Source: Nocardioides pelophilus
Lineage (GTDB): Bacteria > Actinomycetota > Actinomycetes > Propionibacteriales > Nocardioidaceae
Direction of reading: 5' to 3'
Length of the DNA: 54,449 bases
Assembly: GCF_014180685.1 (NCBI RefSeq)
Contig: NZ_JACEHF010000010.1
Location: forward strand, 1-54,449
Shown: positions 8,234-16,788 of the stretch, piece after piece
How the letters are laid out: the number at the start of each line of letters is the position of its first letter
Position numbering within the stretch: position 1 is the first letter of the stretch
Position numbers and translations under genes: made by a program
Notes under the pieces: generated by a model
Database searches by the model: none
What the model was told of the DNA's origin: nothing
What the model saw: the letters and a program-made list of their open reading frames with translations, nothing else

Positions 8234-8323
8234 TAAGGTGGGCGCAGTCCTGTGCGGGAGATCCCGACGTAGCGCAGATGCGCCGCAGAGACAGCCTCCG
8301 GAAGTCATCGAGGAAGAACTTTC
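8234..8323 (+). promoter_or_regulatory. ahcY leader: -10 element and two AGAT-loop hairpins
   Basis: TAAGGT (8234-8239) is the best -10, giving a leader of about 78 bases. Two short hairpins with the same loop stand in tandem: CGGG-AGAT-CCCG (8255-8266) and GCGC-AGAT-GCGC (8272-8283). GAGGAAG then provides the ribosome site before ATG 8324. The leader does not resemble a SAM or SAH riboswitch that I can recognise. Confidence 0.4.
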
Positions 8324-9766
8324 ATGGACTACCAGATTGCTGACCTGAGCCTTGCCGAGTACGGCCGCAAGGAGCTCACTCTCGCCGAGAACGAGATGCC
8401 CGGCCTGATGGCGATGCGGGAGCGCTACGGCGACTCCAAGCCGCTCGCCGGCGCGCGCATCGCGGGCTCCCTGCACATGACCATCCAGACCGGTGTGCTC
8501 ATCGAGACCCTGGTCGCGCTCGGCGCCGAGGTGCGCTGGGCCTCCTGCAACATCTTCTCCACCCAGGACCACGCGGCCGCCGCGGTCGTCGTCGGGCCCA
8601 ACGGCACCGTCGACAGCCCGTCCGGCACCCCCGTCTTCGCCTGGAAGGGCGAGACCCTGGCGGAGTACTGGGACCTCGCCGAGCAGGTCTTCGACTTCGA
8701 CGGCCAGGGCCCGAACATGCTCCTCGACGACGGCGGCGACATCACGATGCTCGTCCACAAGGGCGTCGAGTTCGAGAAGGCCGGCGCCGTGCCCGGTCAG
8801 GACTCCACCGACAACGAGGAGTACAAGGAGGTGCTGCGCGTCCTGGCCCGCTCGCTCGAGAACAACCCGACGCGCTGGACCAACATCGCCAACGAGATCA
8901 AGGGCGTCTCCGAGGAGACCACCACCGGCGTGCTCCGGCTCTACGACCGCTTCAAGGAGGGCTCGCTCCTCTTCCCGGCGATCAACGTCAACGACTCGGT
9001 CACCAAGTCGAAGTTCGACAACAAGTACGGCTGCCGCCACTCGCTGATCGACGGCATCAACCGCGGCACCGACGTGCTGATCGGCGGCAAGGTCGCGGTC
9101 GTCTGCGGCTACGGCGACGTGGGCAAGGGCTCGGCGGAGTCGCTCCGCGGCCAGGGCGCGCGCGTCATCGTCACCGAGATCGACCCGATCTGCGCGCTGC
9201 AGGCGGCGATGGACGGCTACGAGGTCAAGCGCCTCGAGTCGGTCGTCGAGTACGCCGACATCTTCATCACCACGACGGGCAACTTCGACATCATCAAGGT
9301 CGAGCACTTCGAGAAGATGAAGCACCAGGCGATCGTCGGCAACATCGGTCACTTCGACAACGAGATCGACATGGCCGGCCTGGCGAAGATCCCGGGCATC
9401 GTCAAGGACGAGATCAAGCCACAGGTCCACCAGTGGATCTTCCCCGCGCCGGATGGTGGGCAGGGCAAGAAGATCATCGTGCTCTCCGAGGGCCGCCTGC
9501 TGAACCTCGGCAACGCGACCGGCCACCCGTCGTTCGTGATGTCGAACTCCTTCACCAACCAGGTCCTCGCCCAGATCGAGCTCTACTCGAAGGCGAACGA
9601 CTACGAGGTGGGCGTCCACATCCTGCCGAAGCACCTCGACGAGGAGGTGGCGCGCCTCCACCTCGACGCCCTCGGCGTCGAGCTCACCGAGCTCACCCAG
9701 GAGCAGGCCGACTACCTCGGCGTGCCCGTGGAGGGCCCCTACAAGGCCGAGCACTACCGCTACTGA
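8324..9766 (+). CDS. ahcY: Adenosylhomocysteinase
   Basis: 480 residues. Cytosolic NAD-dependent hydrolysis of S-adenosylhomocysteine to adenosine and homocysteine, closing the methyl cycle. The N-terminal catalytic domain has [13 protein letters not shown] and [13 protein letters not shown]. The NAD-binding loop is [20 protein letters not shown], and the C-terminus PYKAEHYRY carries the conserved Lys and Tyr. The protein has the extra segment of about 40 residues (near 150-195) found in the mycobacterial and eukaryote-like form. It ends in two hairpins, and mtrA follows with its own promoter. Confidence 0.97.
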   Translation: MDYQIADLSLAEYGRKELTLAENEMPGLMAMRERYGDSKPLAGARIAGSLHMTIQTGVLIETLVALGAEVRWASCNIFSTQDHAAAAVVVGPNGTVDSPSGTPVFAWKGETLAEYWDLAEQVFDFDGQGPNMLLDDGGDITMLVHKGVEFEKAGAVPGQDSTDNEEYKEVLRVLARSLENNPTRWTNIANEIKGVSEETTTGVLRLYDRFKEGSLLFPAINVNDSVTKSKFDNKYGCRHSLIDGINRGTDVLIGGKVAVVCGYGDVGKGSAESLRGQGARVIVTEIDPICALQAAMDGYEVKRLESVVEYADIFITTTGNFDIIKVEHFEKMKHQAIVGNIGHFDNEIDMAGLAKIPGIVKDEIKPQVHQWIFPAPDGGQGKKIIVLSEGRLLNLGNATGHPSFVMSNSFTNQVLAQIELYSKANDYEVGVHILPKHLDEEVARLHLDALGVELTELTQEQADYLGVPVEGPYKAEHYRY

Positions 9767-9804
9767 GCTGAACTGCGCTGCCGCGCACGCAGTTGACGTA
9801 GGTG

Positions 9805-9836
9805 CCACTCAAGGCTGCTTGGCGGCTTGCGAGTGG
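9805..9836 (+). terminator. First hairpin downstream of ahcY
   Basis: CCACTC-AAG (9805-9813) pairs with CTT-GC-GAGTGG (9826-9836), with a two-base bulge. It may assist termination together with the stronger hairpin just after it. Confidence 0.4.
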
Positions 9837-9842
9837 TCGTGC

Positions 9843-9872
9843 AGCCCCGCACCCTTCCCCGGGTGCGGGGCT
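9843..9872 (+). terminator. Strong terminator-like hairpin downstream of ahcY
   Basis: Perfect 12-bp stem AGCCCCGCACCC (9843-9854) with GGGTGCGGGGCT (9861-9872), six-base loop. It is followed by a weakly T-rich stretch (TCGTGGTTGGT), as is usual in high-GC actinobacteria. Confidence 0.75.
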
Positions 9873-9889
9873 TCGTGGTTGGTCACGCC

Positions 9890-9895
9890 TACCAT
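9890..9895 (+). promoter_or_regulatory. -10 element TACCAT of mtrA
   Basis: TACCAT ends 7 bases before GTG 9903. No Shine-Dalgarno sequence is seen, so a leaderless mtrA mRNA is predicted. Confidence 0.5.
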
Positions 9896-9902
9896 TGCTG
9901 TT

Positions 9903-10610
9903 GTGAATACAGTTGCCGGTGCGTCGTCGTACGCGACGAAGGGGCGCGTGCTCGTCGTCGACGACGATGCGCCGCTCGCCGAGATGCTCGGCATCGTGCT
10001 CCGGCAGGAGGGTTTCGACAGCCAGGTCTGCGGGCGGGGAGACGCGGCGCTGAGCGCGTTCCGCGACTACCGCCCCGACGTGGTGCTGCTCGACGTGATG
10101 CTGCCCGGCCGCGACGGCATCGACGTCTGCCGCCAGATCCGGGCCGAGTCCGGCGTACCCATCGTGATGCTGACGGCCCGCGGAGACACGGTCGACGTCG
10201 TGGTCGGCCTCGAGTCGGGTGCCGACGACTACGTCGTGAAGCCGTTCAAGCCCAAGGAGCTGATCGCGCGGATCCGGGCGCGGGTACGCCGTACCGACTC
10301 GGTGGCGTCCGAGACGCTCACGCTCAAGGACCTCACCATCGACGTCGCCGGGCACAGCGTCACCCGCGACGGCACCGAGATCTCGCTGACGCCGCTCGAG
10401 TTCGACCTGCTGCTGTGCCTGGCCCGCCGGCCCTGGCAGGTCTTCACCCGTCAGGTCCTGCTCGAGGAGGTGTGGGGCTACCACCACGCCGCCGACACCC
10501 GGCTGGTCAACGTGCACGTGCAGCGACTGCGGTCCAAGGTCGAGCACGACCCGGAGCACCCCGAGATCGTCCTGACCGTCCGCGGCGTGGGCTACAAGGC
10601 CGGAAGCTAG
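9903..10610 (+). CDS. mtrA: Response regulator MtrA
   Basis: 235 residues from GTG 9903. OmpR/PhoB family: receiver domain with acidic pocket DDD (20-22), phospho-acceptor Asp64 in LLDVMLPG, the Thr in VMLTARGD and Lys in VVKPF. The C-terminal winged helix has EISLTPLEFDLLLCLARRPWQVFTRQVLLEEVWGY, seen in pieces, and LVNVHVQRLRSKVE. It is paired with MtrB just downstream, and the pair controls cell-wall and division genes in actinobacteria. The start is set by TACCAT 7 bases upstream; this adds about eight residues relative to mycobacterial MtrA. Confidence 0.95.
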   Translation: MNTVAGASSYATKGRVLVVDDDAPLAEMLGIVLRQEGFDSQVCGRGDAALSAFRDYRPDVVLLDVMLPGRDGIDVCRQIRAESGVPIVMLTARGDTVDVVVGLESGADDYVVKPFKPKELIARIRARVRRTDSVASETLTLKDLTIDVAGHSVTRDGTEISLTPLEFDLLLCLARRPWQVFTRQVLLEEVWGYHHAADTRLVNVHVQRLRSKVEHDPEHPEIVLTVRGVGYKAGS

Positions 10611-10618
10611 TGGTCTAG

Positions 10619-12313
10619 GTGGTCATCCGGGTCGGTCGGATCGCACTGCCCACCGGCCTCCGGCGGGCCCTCACCTTCTGGCGCCGGTCGATCCAGGCAC
10701 GGGTGGTCGTGAGCACCCTGCTGCTCTCGGCGATCGTCATCAGCGCCGTCGGCTGGTTCCTGCTCCAGCAGACCCGCGACGGTCTGCTCCGGCACCGGGT
10801 CGACGTGGTCGTCGGGGAGGTCGAGGCCGAGGTGGCTGCCACCCGCGACCGGCTCTCGACAGCCTCGGGCACCGAGGTCAACGCCAGCCAGCAGCGCGCC
10901 GACCTGATCGACCCGATCATCGAGGCCGGCGACAGCCGCGGCTACGGCGTCGTCCTCGGCGGACCCGAGGGCAACGACACCGGGCTGGCCGACGGCGGCG
11001 CCCACCGGACCAGCGGCCTGGAGCTCTCGAGCGTGCCGGCACGCCTCGAGCGCCACTTCGACGGCGTCAACCGCTCCACGGCGTGGACCTACACCGAGAT
11101 CGTGCGCACCCTCCCGGACGGGACGACCGAGACGAAGCCGGGGATCGTCGTCGGCTCGCAGGTCCAGCTCCCCGCCGACGGCCAGCACTACACGATCTAC
11201 TTCCTCTTCCCCCTCACCGAGGAGGAGGAGACCCTCAGCCTGGTCACCCGGGCGCTGCTCACCGCCGCCGGCCTCCTGCTCGTGCTGGTCGCCGGGATCA
11301 CCTGGCTGGTCACCCGGCAGGTCGTCACCCCGGTGCGGATGGCGCGCCGGGTCGCCGAGCGGCTCGCCTCCGGGCACCTCCAGGAGCGGCTGCGGGTCAC
11401 GGGGGAGGACGACCTGGCTCGGCTCGCGACGTCGTTCAACCAGATGGCGTCGAACCTGCAGCGGCAGATCCGTCAGCTCGAGGAGCTGAGCTGGGTGCAG
11501 CGCCGGTTCGTGTCGGACGTGTCGCACGAGCTCCGCACGCCGCTGACCACGGTCCGGATGGCCGGCGACGTGCTCCACGACGCGCGGCGCGACTTCGACC
11601 CGGCCACCGCACGGGCGGCCGAGCTGCTCCAGGCCGAGCTGGACCGGTTCGAGACGCTGCTCGTCGACCTGCTCGAGATCAGCCGGTTCGACGCGGGCGC
11701 CGCAGCGCTCGACATCGAGGACATCAACCTGCTCGACGTCGCCCACCGGGTCGTCGACGCGGCCCGCCCCCTCGCCGACCAGCGCGGTGTGCTGGTGGTC
11801 GTCGAGCAGCCGGACCAGCCCGTACGCGCCCAGGTCGACCCGCGACGCGTCGAGCGGATCCTGCGCAACCTGGTCACCAACGCGATCGACCACGCCTACC
11901 CCGACGACCTGGACCGGCCGATCGTGGTCCGGATGGCGGCCGACGACCAGGCGGCAGCCGTGACGGTCCGCGACCGCGGCGTCGGCCTGGCGCCGGGGGA
12001 GTCCGCGATGGTCTTCAACCGGTTCTGGCGCTCCGACCCCGCCCGCGCCCGCAGCAGCGGCGGCACCGGCCTCGGCCTCGCGATCTCGCTCGAGGACGCC
12101 CACCTGCACGGCGGTTGGCTGCAGGCGTGGGGCCGGCCCGGGGAGGGCGCGCAGTTCCGGCTCACCCTGCCCCGTCGCGCGGGCACCCCGCTGCGCCGCA
12201 GCCCGCTGCCGCTGGCGCCGCTCGACGAGGAGGACCCGGAGCTGACCGTCCCGGACGACGAGGCGCCGCTGCCCGACTCCGGCCGCGAGCCGAGCCGGGG
12301 GGTGTCGTCATGA
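10619..12313 (+). CDS. mtrB: Sensor histidine kinase MtrB
   Basis: 564 residues, close to the mycobacterial length. Membrane helix 1 is around 28-50 and an extracytoplasmic sensor follows. Helix 2 (LLTAAGLLLVLVAGITWLV) leads to a HAMP domain (VTPVRMARRVAERLASG). The HisKA box is SDVSHELRTPLTTVRM with His303, then the ATPase domain with N box (NLVTNAIDHAY), G1 (VRDRGVGL) and G2 (GGTGLGLAIS). It starts at GTG 8 bases after mtrA without a clear ribosome site, and its stop overlaps lpqB (ATGA), so mtrA-mtrB-lpqB is an operon. Confidence 0.95.
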   Translation: MVIRVGRIALPTGLRRALTFWRRSIQARVVVSTLLLSAIVISAVGWFLLQQTRDGLLRHRVDVVVGEVEAEVAATRDRLSTASGTEVNASQQRADLIDPIIEAGDSRGYGVVLGGPEGNDTGLADGGAHRTSGLELSSVPARLERHFDGVNRSTAWTYTEIVRTLPDGTTETKPGIVVGSQVQLPADGQHYTIYFLFPLTEEEETLSLVTRALLTAAGLLLVLVAGITWLVTRQVVTPVRMARRVAERLASGHLQERLRVTGEDDLARLATSFNQMASNLQRQIRQLEELSWVQRRFVSDVSHELRTPLTTVRMAGDVLHDARRDFDPATARAAELLQAELDRFETLLVDLLEISRFDAGAAALDIEDINLLDVAHRVVDAARPLADQRGVLVVVEQPDQPVRAQVDPRRVERILRNLVTNAIDHAYPDDLDRPIVVRMAADDQAAAVTVRDRGVGLAPGESAMVFNRFWRSDPARARSSGGTGLGLAISLEDAHLHGGWLQAWGRPGEGAQFRLTLPRRAGTPLRRSPLPLAPLDEEDPELTVPDDEAPLPDSGREPSRGVSS

Positions 12314-14040
12314 CCCGGACAGCGCGCGGGGTGCTGGCGGTCGCGCTCGTCACCGTGCTCAGCGGTTGCATCGACCTCCCGGACGAGGGCCCGGTGGTCG
12401 ACGCGAACGTCACCGGCGAGCACGACTCCGAGCAGGCGTCGTCGATCGACGCGCGCCCACCGCAGCCCGGCGACTCCCGGCTGGAGGTGGTCAACGGCTT
12501 CCTCGAGGCGATGATGGCCTGGCCGATCTCGACCAGCGTCGCCAAGCAGTTCCTCACCGACGACGCGGCCGAGGAGTGGGACCCCGACAGCACGGTGATC
12601 TACACCGACCTCGGGACGCCCCGCGAGGACGGCAGCACGGTCAGCTTCCGGATGCGCGACGCCGCCGCCCTCGACGAGTCGGGCGGGTGGCGCGACACGC
12701 TCCCCCCGGAGCAGAGCGTGCTCGAGTTCCGGCTGACCGTCGAGGACGGCGAGTTCCGGATCCTCGACCCGATCGACGCGCTCGTCGTGCGGTCGTCGTG
12801 GTTCCAGCAGCGCTACCGCCAGGCGTCCCTCTACTACTTCGACCCCACGGCGCAGGTGCTGGTGCCCGAGCCGGTCTTCGTGCCCGTCGGCGAGACGTTC
12901 GCGACCGACCTGGTCACGGCGCTGCTCACCGGCCCGCCCGACCGGCTGCGCGAGGTCGTCCGGACCTTCGTGCCCGAACGGCTCAGCGTCGTCCTCGGGG
13001 TGCCGGTCGTCGACGGCGTCGCCACGCTCGACCTGCACGGTGACGCGCCGAGGACCTCGGCCGCCCAGTCCGGTCTGATGCTGGCGCAGCTCGCGGCGAC
13101 GCTCCGACAGGAGCCGTCCATCACCGCGCTCCGGGTGACGATCGGCGGCGAGGAGGTCGACCTGCCCGGCGCCGCGACGCTGTACGACGTGCGCTCGGCC
13201 GACGCGTTCGACCCGGCCGACACCGGGTCGGCCGGTGTCCTCTACGGCCTGCGCCGCGGCCGGCTGGTCGTCGGCGGCTTCGGCGAGCTCCAGTCCGTCG
13301 GCGGTCCGTTCGGCCGCGATCCCAACCAGCTTGCCTCGGTGGCCGTGGCTCCGGGGGGCAACCGGGTCGCCGCGGTCACCCTGGACCGTCGCCAGGTGCT
13401 GGTCGGTGCCCTGCGGGCGCCCGAGGACGGCTCCGGCATCGCCGTGCTGGTCCCGGACGGCACCGACCTCAGCCGGCCGTCCTGGGACGCCTCGGGCCGG
13501 CTGTGGCTCCTGGACCGCACCAGCCAGGGCGCACGGCTGCTCGTGTCCGACGGCGACGAGCGGGTGCGTGAGGTCGACGTCCCGGGGATCTCCGGCACCG
13601 AGGCCCGTCGGATCCTGGTGTCTCGCGACGGGACCCGACTGGTCGCGCTGGTCTCCGGGCCGAAGGGCGACCAGCTGGTCGCCGCCCGGATCGTGATCGA
13701 CGGCCTCGGCCGGGTCGACCGGGTCATCGGGGCGACGGTCATCTGGTCGGTGACCGGCGCGGCCGCGATCGACATCGCCTGGACCGGCGCAGCCGAGATC
13801 GCGGTCCTCACGCCTGCCCGGCCGGGCGAGCTGTTCGAGGTCGAGACGGTCGCGGCCGACGGCGCCACCGTCGGCGTCGACACCCTGTCGACGATGGTGT
13901 CCGGCCGGATCCTGGGGCTGGCCGGCGAGCCCTACGCCCAGACGCCGATCTACGCCGTCGCCCGCGACTCGCTGGTCGACATCCGCACGGGCGAGCGGCT
14001 GGCCGCCGTCCGCGTGCGCGACCTCGACTACGCCGGCTGA
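12310..14040 (+). CDS. lpqB: Lipoprotein LpqB, MtrB partner
   Basis: 576 residues. A signal peptide ends in the lipobox LSGC (Cys20), so this is a secreted lipoprotein. A GerMN-type domain lies near 220-300 (LVTALLTGPPDRLREVV, ATLDLHGDA, ALRVTIGGEEVDLPG). The C-terminal half is beta-propeller-like (GNRVAAVTLDRRQVLVGAL, SWDASGRLWLLDR). LpqB is known to interact with the sensor part of MtrB. The ATG overlaps the mtrB stop. Confidence 0.93.
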   Translation: MTRTARGVLAVALVTVLSGCIDLPDEGPVVDANVTGEHDSEQASSIDARPPQPGDSRLEVVNGFLEAMMAWPISTSVAKQFLTDDAAEEWDPDSTVIYTDLGTPREDGSTVSFRMRDAAALDESGGWRDTLPPEQSVLEFRLTVEDGEFRILDPIDALVVRSSWFQQRYRQASLYYFDPTAQVLVPEPVFVPVGETFATDLVTALLTGPPDRLREVVRTFVPERLSVVLGVPVVDGVATLDLHGDAPRTSAAQSGLMLAQLAATLRQEPSITALRVTIGGEEVDLPGAATLYDVRSADAFDPADTGSAGVLYGLRRGRLVVGGFGELQSVGGPFGRDPNQLASVAVAPGGNRVAAVTLDRRQVLVGALRAPEDGSGIAVLVPDGTDLSRPSWDASGRLWLLDRTSQGARLLVSDGDERVREVDVPGISGTEARRILVSRDGTRLVALVSGPKGDQLVAARIVIDGLGRVDRVIGATVIWSVTGAAAIDIAWTGAAEIAVLTPARPGELFEVETVAADGATVGVDTLSTMVSGRILGLAGEPYAQTPIYAVARDSLVDIRTGERLAAVRVRDLDYAG

Positions 14041-14102
14041 GCCCCTCCACAGGCCGCGCCGCCGGCCTTGTCGCCGGGCCGGTGCCGTGGTCGCATCGGC
14101 GG

Positions 14103-14834
14103 ATGCCGCTCCTGACCGCGCTGCTCGACGCCGGCGCCGACCTGCTGCTCGGCGCGGCCTGCGTCGGCTGCGCCGAGCCCGGCCGGGTGCTCTGTCCGAC
14201 GTGCCGGCGCGACCTCCCCCCGACCGCGACGGTCGCGTGGCCGACCCCGACCCCAGCCGGCCTTGCGCCGCCGTACGTCACCGGTGCGTACGACGCGACC
14301 CTGCGCGCGATGGTCCTCGGACACAAGGAGCGCCGGCTGCTCGGGCTGACCCGCCCGCTCGGCGACCTGCTCGCAGCCTCCGTTCGCGCGGCCGGCCTGG
14401 CCGCAGATGTCGAGCCGGCCGGACCGCTCCTCCTCGTCCCCGTGCCGTCCCGACCCGCCGCCGTCCGCGCCCGCGGGCACGACCCGACCCTCGCCATGAC
14501 CCGCCGGGCCGCCGCCGTGCTGCGGACCCCCGGCCGGTCGGTCACGGTCGCCCGGCTGCTCCGCACCCGCCCGGGCGTCGCCGACCAGGCGGGCCTCGAC
14601 GCCGACCAGCGGCAGGCCAACCTCGCCGGCTCCCTGGCCTGCCCGGCCCGCGCCGTACGACGGCACGCCGGCCGCCGCGCCCACGTCGTCGTCTGCGACG
14701 ACGTGATCACCACCGGGGCCACCGCCCGGGAGGCCCAGCGGGCCCTGGAAGCCTCCGGAATCCCCGTGCTCGCCCTCGCCGCGGTCGCCGCCACCGTTCG
14801 ACGGCGCCCGTCGCAGGACCAAGGTCCGGAATAG
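14103..14834 (+). CDS. ComF family phosphoribosyltransferase-like protein
   Basis: 243 residues. An N-terminal zinc-ribbon pair CVGCAEPGRVLCPTC precedes a PRTase domain. Visible are VPVPSRPAAVRARGHDP and the PRPP loop VVVCDDVITTGATAREA. ComF proteins assist DNA uptake in naturally competent bacteria; in actinobacteria the role is unclear. ATG 14103 is chosen over GTG 14082 because the family N-terminus begins near MPLLTALLDAGADLLLG. It follows lpqB by 62 bases in the same orientation. Confidence 0.88.
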   Translation: MPLLTALLDAGADLLLGAACVGCAEPGRVLCPTCRRDLPPTATVAWPTPTPAGLAPPYVTGAYDATLRAMVLGHKERRLLGLTRPLGDLLAASVRAAGLAADVEPAGPLLLVPVPSRPAAVRARGHDPTLAMTRRAAAVLRTPGRSVTVARLLRTRPGVADQAGLDADQRQANLAGSLACPARAVRRHAGRRAHVVVCDDVITTGATAREAQRALEASGIPVLALAAVAATVRRRPSQDQGPE

Positions 14835-14845
14835 TGGGCTAACCC

Positions 14846-14874
14846 TTTCAAGGCTTGGGATGACGCACTAACGT
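14846..14874 (+). promoter_or_regulatory. Putative promoter of the hpf-upstream RNA
   Basis: TTTCAA (14846-14851) and TAACGT (14869-14874) are spaced by exactly 17 bases, giving a predicted start near 14881. The -35 match is weak and the -10 is good. Confidence 0.4.
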
Positions 14875-14880
14875 CTCTAT

Positions 14881-15145
14881 ATGGAGTCCGCCTGGGTCCG
14901 TGGTTGCGTCGTCGGGACGCCGCGGGTCACCCCGGGCGCCCCACGACAAGCCGATGCCAGTCGCAGGCGAAACGGCCCACGTAAGTCGACGCTCGCGCCG
15001 ACGATCACGGTGCGGCTTAGGCGTAAGACCTGCCCCGCGCCGGCCACCAGATGTGGCCGACCGTGGGAGAGGGCCGCAGTGGCACCAAGCCGCGAAGCCC
15101 CAGCAGGCGGGTGTGGGGACGAAGACCAGGTCGGCCAGGCGGACT
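14881..15145 (+). ncRNA. Structured RNA candidate upstream of hpf, possibly raiA motif
   Basis: A region of about 265 bases without a gene, lying upstream of the raiA/hpf homologue. TGGCCGACC (15054-15062) pairs perfectly with GGTCGGCCA (15129-15137). The same bases can instead form a local hairpin, CGGCCAC (15041-15047) with GTGGCCG (15053-15059), so the two folds exclude each other. CCCCAGCAGGCGGGTGTGGGG lies between as a further stem. The raiA motif, a large structured RNA reported upstream of raiA-type genes in Firmicutes and Actinobacteria, is the obvious candidate. I cannot align it to the published consensus, so the class name is inference. Confidence 0.55.
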
Positions 15146-15155
15146 CCTTTGGATG

Positions 15156-15254
15156 GCGCGAGCGTGTCGCGAACGGTGCTCGCCGCACGGGCGCTCGCTT
15201 CGCTCGGCCCGCGGGCTGCGCACCGTGCGGGCTTCGCCCGCTGCGCGACACGCT
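15156..15254. repeat. Multi-branched palindrome downstream of the RNA candidate
   Basis: The outer stem is AGCGTGTCGCG (15161-15171) with CGCGACACGCT (15244-15254), a perfect 11 bp. Inside lie ACGGTGC (15173-15179) with GCACCGT (15220-15226), itself enclosing GGGC/GCCC, and a separate hairpin GCGGGC-TTC-GCCCGC (15227-15241). The whole folds as a three-way junction and could terminate the upstream RNA. The rest of the gap to hpf (15255-15408) shows only the hpf ribosome site. Confidence 0.6.
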
Positions 15255-15408
15255 GCCGCGCGCGCAGTCGAGGTCTGCTCTCCTTGCGGTTGTCTGGCGC
15301 CAAGACGCAGGCGGCAGGGCCCCCGGCCCCACTAGTTTCCCCCGTCGTGCCCTGACAGGCGCGCACAGCTGAATACAAAGACCCATCGCCAACTATTGGA
15401 GGTACCTG

Positions 15409-16041
15409 ATGGACGTCGTGGTCACCGGACGGCACTGCGAGATCTCGGATCGCTTTCGCGGGCACGCAGCCGAGAAGCTGACGAAGCTGGAGAAGCACGA
15501 TCATCGGATCATCCGGGTACACGTCGAGGTCGACTGCGAACCCAATCCGCGTCAGCACGACCAAGCCGTCCACGTCGAGCTCACGGCGTTCTCCAAGGGG
15601 CCGGTCATCCGGGCCGAGGCCTCGGCCGACGACAAGATGGCGGCGCTCGACCTCGCCCTCGACAAGATGGCCGCGCAGATGCGGCGCGCGGCCGACCGCC
15701 GTCGGGTGCACCGGGGGCGCAGGTCGCCCGTCTCGGTGGGTCAGGCGCTCGCCGGGGTCCCGGTCGAGGGGGTGGGCGCGCCGGAGAGCACGGTCGAGTC
15801 GATCGACACGGTCGAGGAGCGGCAGGTCGGTCCGATCACGGTGACCGGTGACGGCCCGCTCGTGGTGCGGGAGAAGACCCACCCGGCGAGCCCGATGACC
15901 CTCGACCAGGCGCTCTACGAGATGGAGCTGGTGGGGCATGACTTCTACCTGTACGTCGACAAGGAGAGCGAGCGGCCGGCGGTCGTCTACCGCCGCAAGG
16001 GGTACGACTACGGCGTGATCTCGCTCGACCTGGGCGCCTAG
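15409..16041 (+). CDS. hpf: Ribosome hibernation-promoting factor, long form
   Basis: 210 residues. The N-terminal S30AE/YfiA domain (1-100) starts MDVVVTGRHCEISDRFRGHA and has DDKMAALDLALDKMAAQ and a basic RRAADRRRVHRGRR. A linker follows, then the C-terminal dimerisation domain (about 150-210, PMTLDQALYEMELVGHDFYLYVD, VVYRRKGYDYGVI). Long HPF joins 70S ribosomes into inactive 100S dimers. TTGGAGG lies upstream of the ATG at proper spacing, so this gene is SD-led. The region before it holds a structured RNA candidate. Confidence 0.93.
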   Translation: MDVVVTGRHCEISDRFRGHAAEKLTKLEKHDHRIIRVHVEVDCEPNPRQHDQAVHVELTAFSKGPVIRAEASADDKMAALDLALDKMAAQMRRAADRRRVHRGRRSPVSVGQALAGVPVEGVGAPESTVESIDTVEERQVGPITVTGDGPLVVREKTHPASPMTLDQALYEMELVGHDFYLYVDKESERPAVVYRRKGYDYGVISLDLGA

Positions 16042-16068
16042 GCCGCGCCTGCCGGCAGGAGCGCATGT

Positions 16069-16074
16069 CATGAT
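16069..16074 (+). promoter_or_regulatory. -10-like CATGAT before the LuxR-type regulator
   Basis: CATGAT lies 6 bases before GTG 16081. The same hexamer precedes the LigD ligase gene. A leaderless start is possible; the first base departs from TANNNT. Confidence 0.3.
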
Positions 16075-16080
16075 GCTCGG

Positions 16081-16752
16081 GTGGTGACGACTGGGAACGA
16101 GCCCGTACGCGTGCTCGTAGTTGATGACCATGAGCTGTTCCGTCGCGGCCTGACCATGCTGCTCGGCGTCGAGCCGGGCATCGAGGTCGTCGGTGAGGCC
16201 AGCGACGGAGCCGAGGGCACCGACCTGGCGCTGACCACCGCGCCCGACGTGGTGCTGCTCGACGTACGGATGCCGAAGCAGTCCGGCATCGAGGCCTGTG
16301 TGGCGATCAAGGCGGCCGCCCCGTCGACGAAGATCGTCATGCTGACGGTCTCCGACGAGGAGGCGGACCTCTACGAGGCCGTCAAGAACGGCGCCTCGGG
16401 CTACCTGCTCAAGGACTCCTCGATCGAGGAGGTCGCCCAGGGCATCCGGGTCGTGGCCGAGGGCCAGTCGCTGATCAGCCCGTCGATGGCGGCCAAGCTG
16501 ATCGACGAGTTCAAGACAATGTCGCGGCCCGACCGCTCCACCGGCCCGGCGCTCAAGCTCACCGAGCGCGAGCTCGACGTGCTCCGCCTGGTCGCGAAGG
16601 GCCTCAGCAACCGCGACGTCGCCCACCGGCTCGCCATCAGCGAGAACACCGTCAAGAACCACGTGCGCAACATGCTGGAGAAGCTGCAGCTGCACTCGCG
16701 GATGGAGGCCGTCATGTACGCCGTCCGCGAGAAGCTCGTCGAGCTGGAATGA
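16081..16752 (+). CDS. NarL/LuxR-type response regulator (orphan)
   Basis: 223 residues. Receiver domain: VRVLVVDDHELFRRGLTMLL with the acidic pair DD, phospho-acceptor Asp in VVLLDVRMP, and GASGYLLKDSS. C-terminal LuxR HTH: LTERELDVLRLVAKGLSNRDVAHRLAISENTVKNH, read in pieces. No histidine kinase is adjacent. A regulator of this type follows hpf in Streptomyces, so the linkage to ribosome hibernation is conserved. GTG 16084 is an alternative start. Confidence 0.9.
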   Translation: MVTTGNEPVRVLVVDDHELFRRGLTMLLGVEPGIEVVGEASDGAEGTDLALTTAPDVVLLDVRMPKQSGIEACVAIKAAAPSTKIVMLTVSDEEADLYEAVKNGASGYLLKDSSIEEVAQGIRVVAEGQSLISPSMAAKLIDEFKTMSRPDRSTGPALKLTERELDVLRLVAKGLSNRDVAHRLAISENTVKNHVRNMLEKLQLHSRMEAVMYAVREKLVELE

Positions 16753-16775
16753 GACCGGCTGTCGGCGCCGGCTCC

Positions 16776-16781
16776 TAGGGT
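16776..16781 (+). promoter_or_regulatory. -10 element TAGGGT of the YcaQ-type gene
   Basis: TAGGGT ends 7 bases before GTG 16789. The hexamer covers the alternative GTG at 16780, which argues for the downstream start. Confidence 0.5.
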
Positions 16782-16788
16782 GACCGTC

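Noticed and set aside
8234..8323. SAM or SAH riboswitch before ahcY
   Set aside because: The conserved core sequences of the classes I know are not present; only two small hairpins are seen.
16780..16788. GTG 16780 as start of the YcaQ-type gene
   Set aside because: It lies partly inside the TAGGGT -10; GTG 16789, 7 bases after it, fits a leaderless start better.
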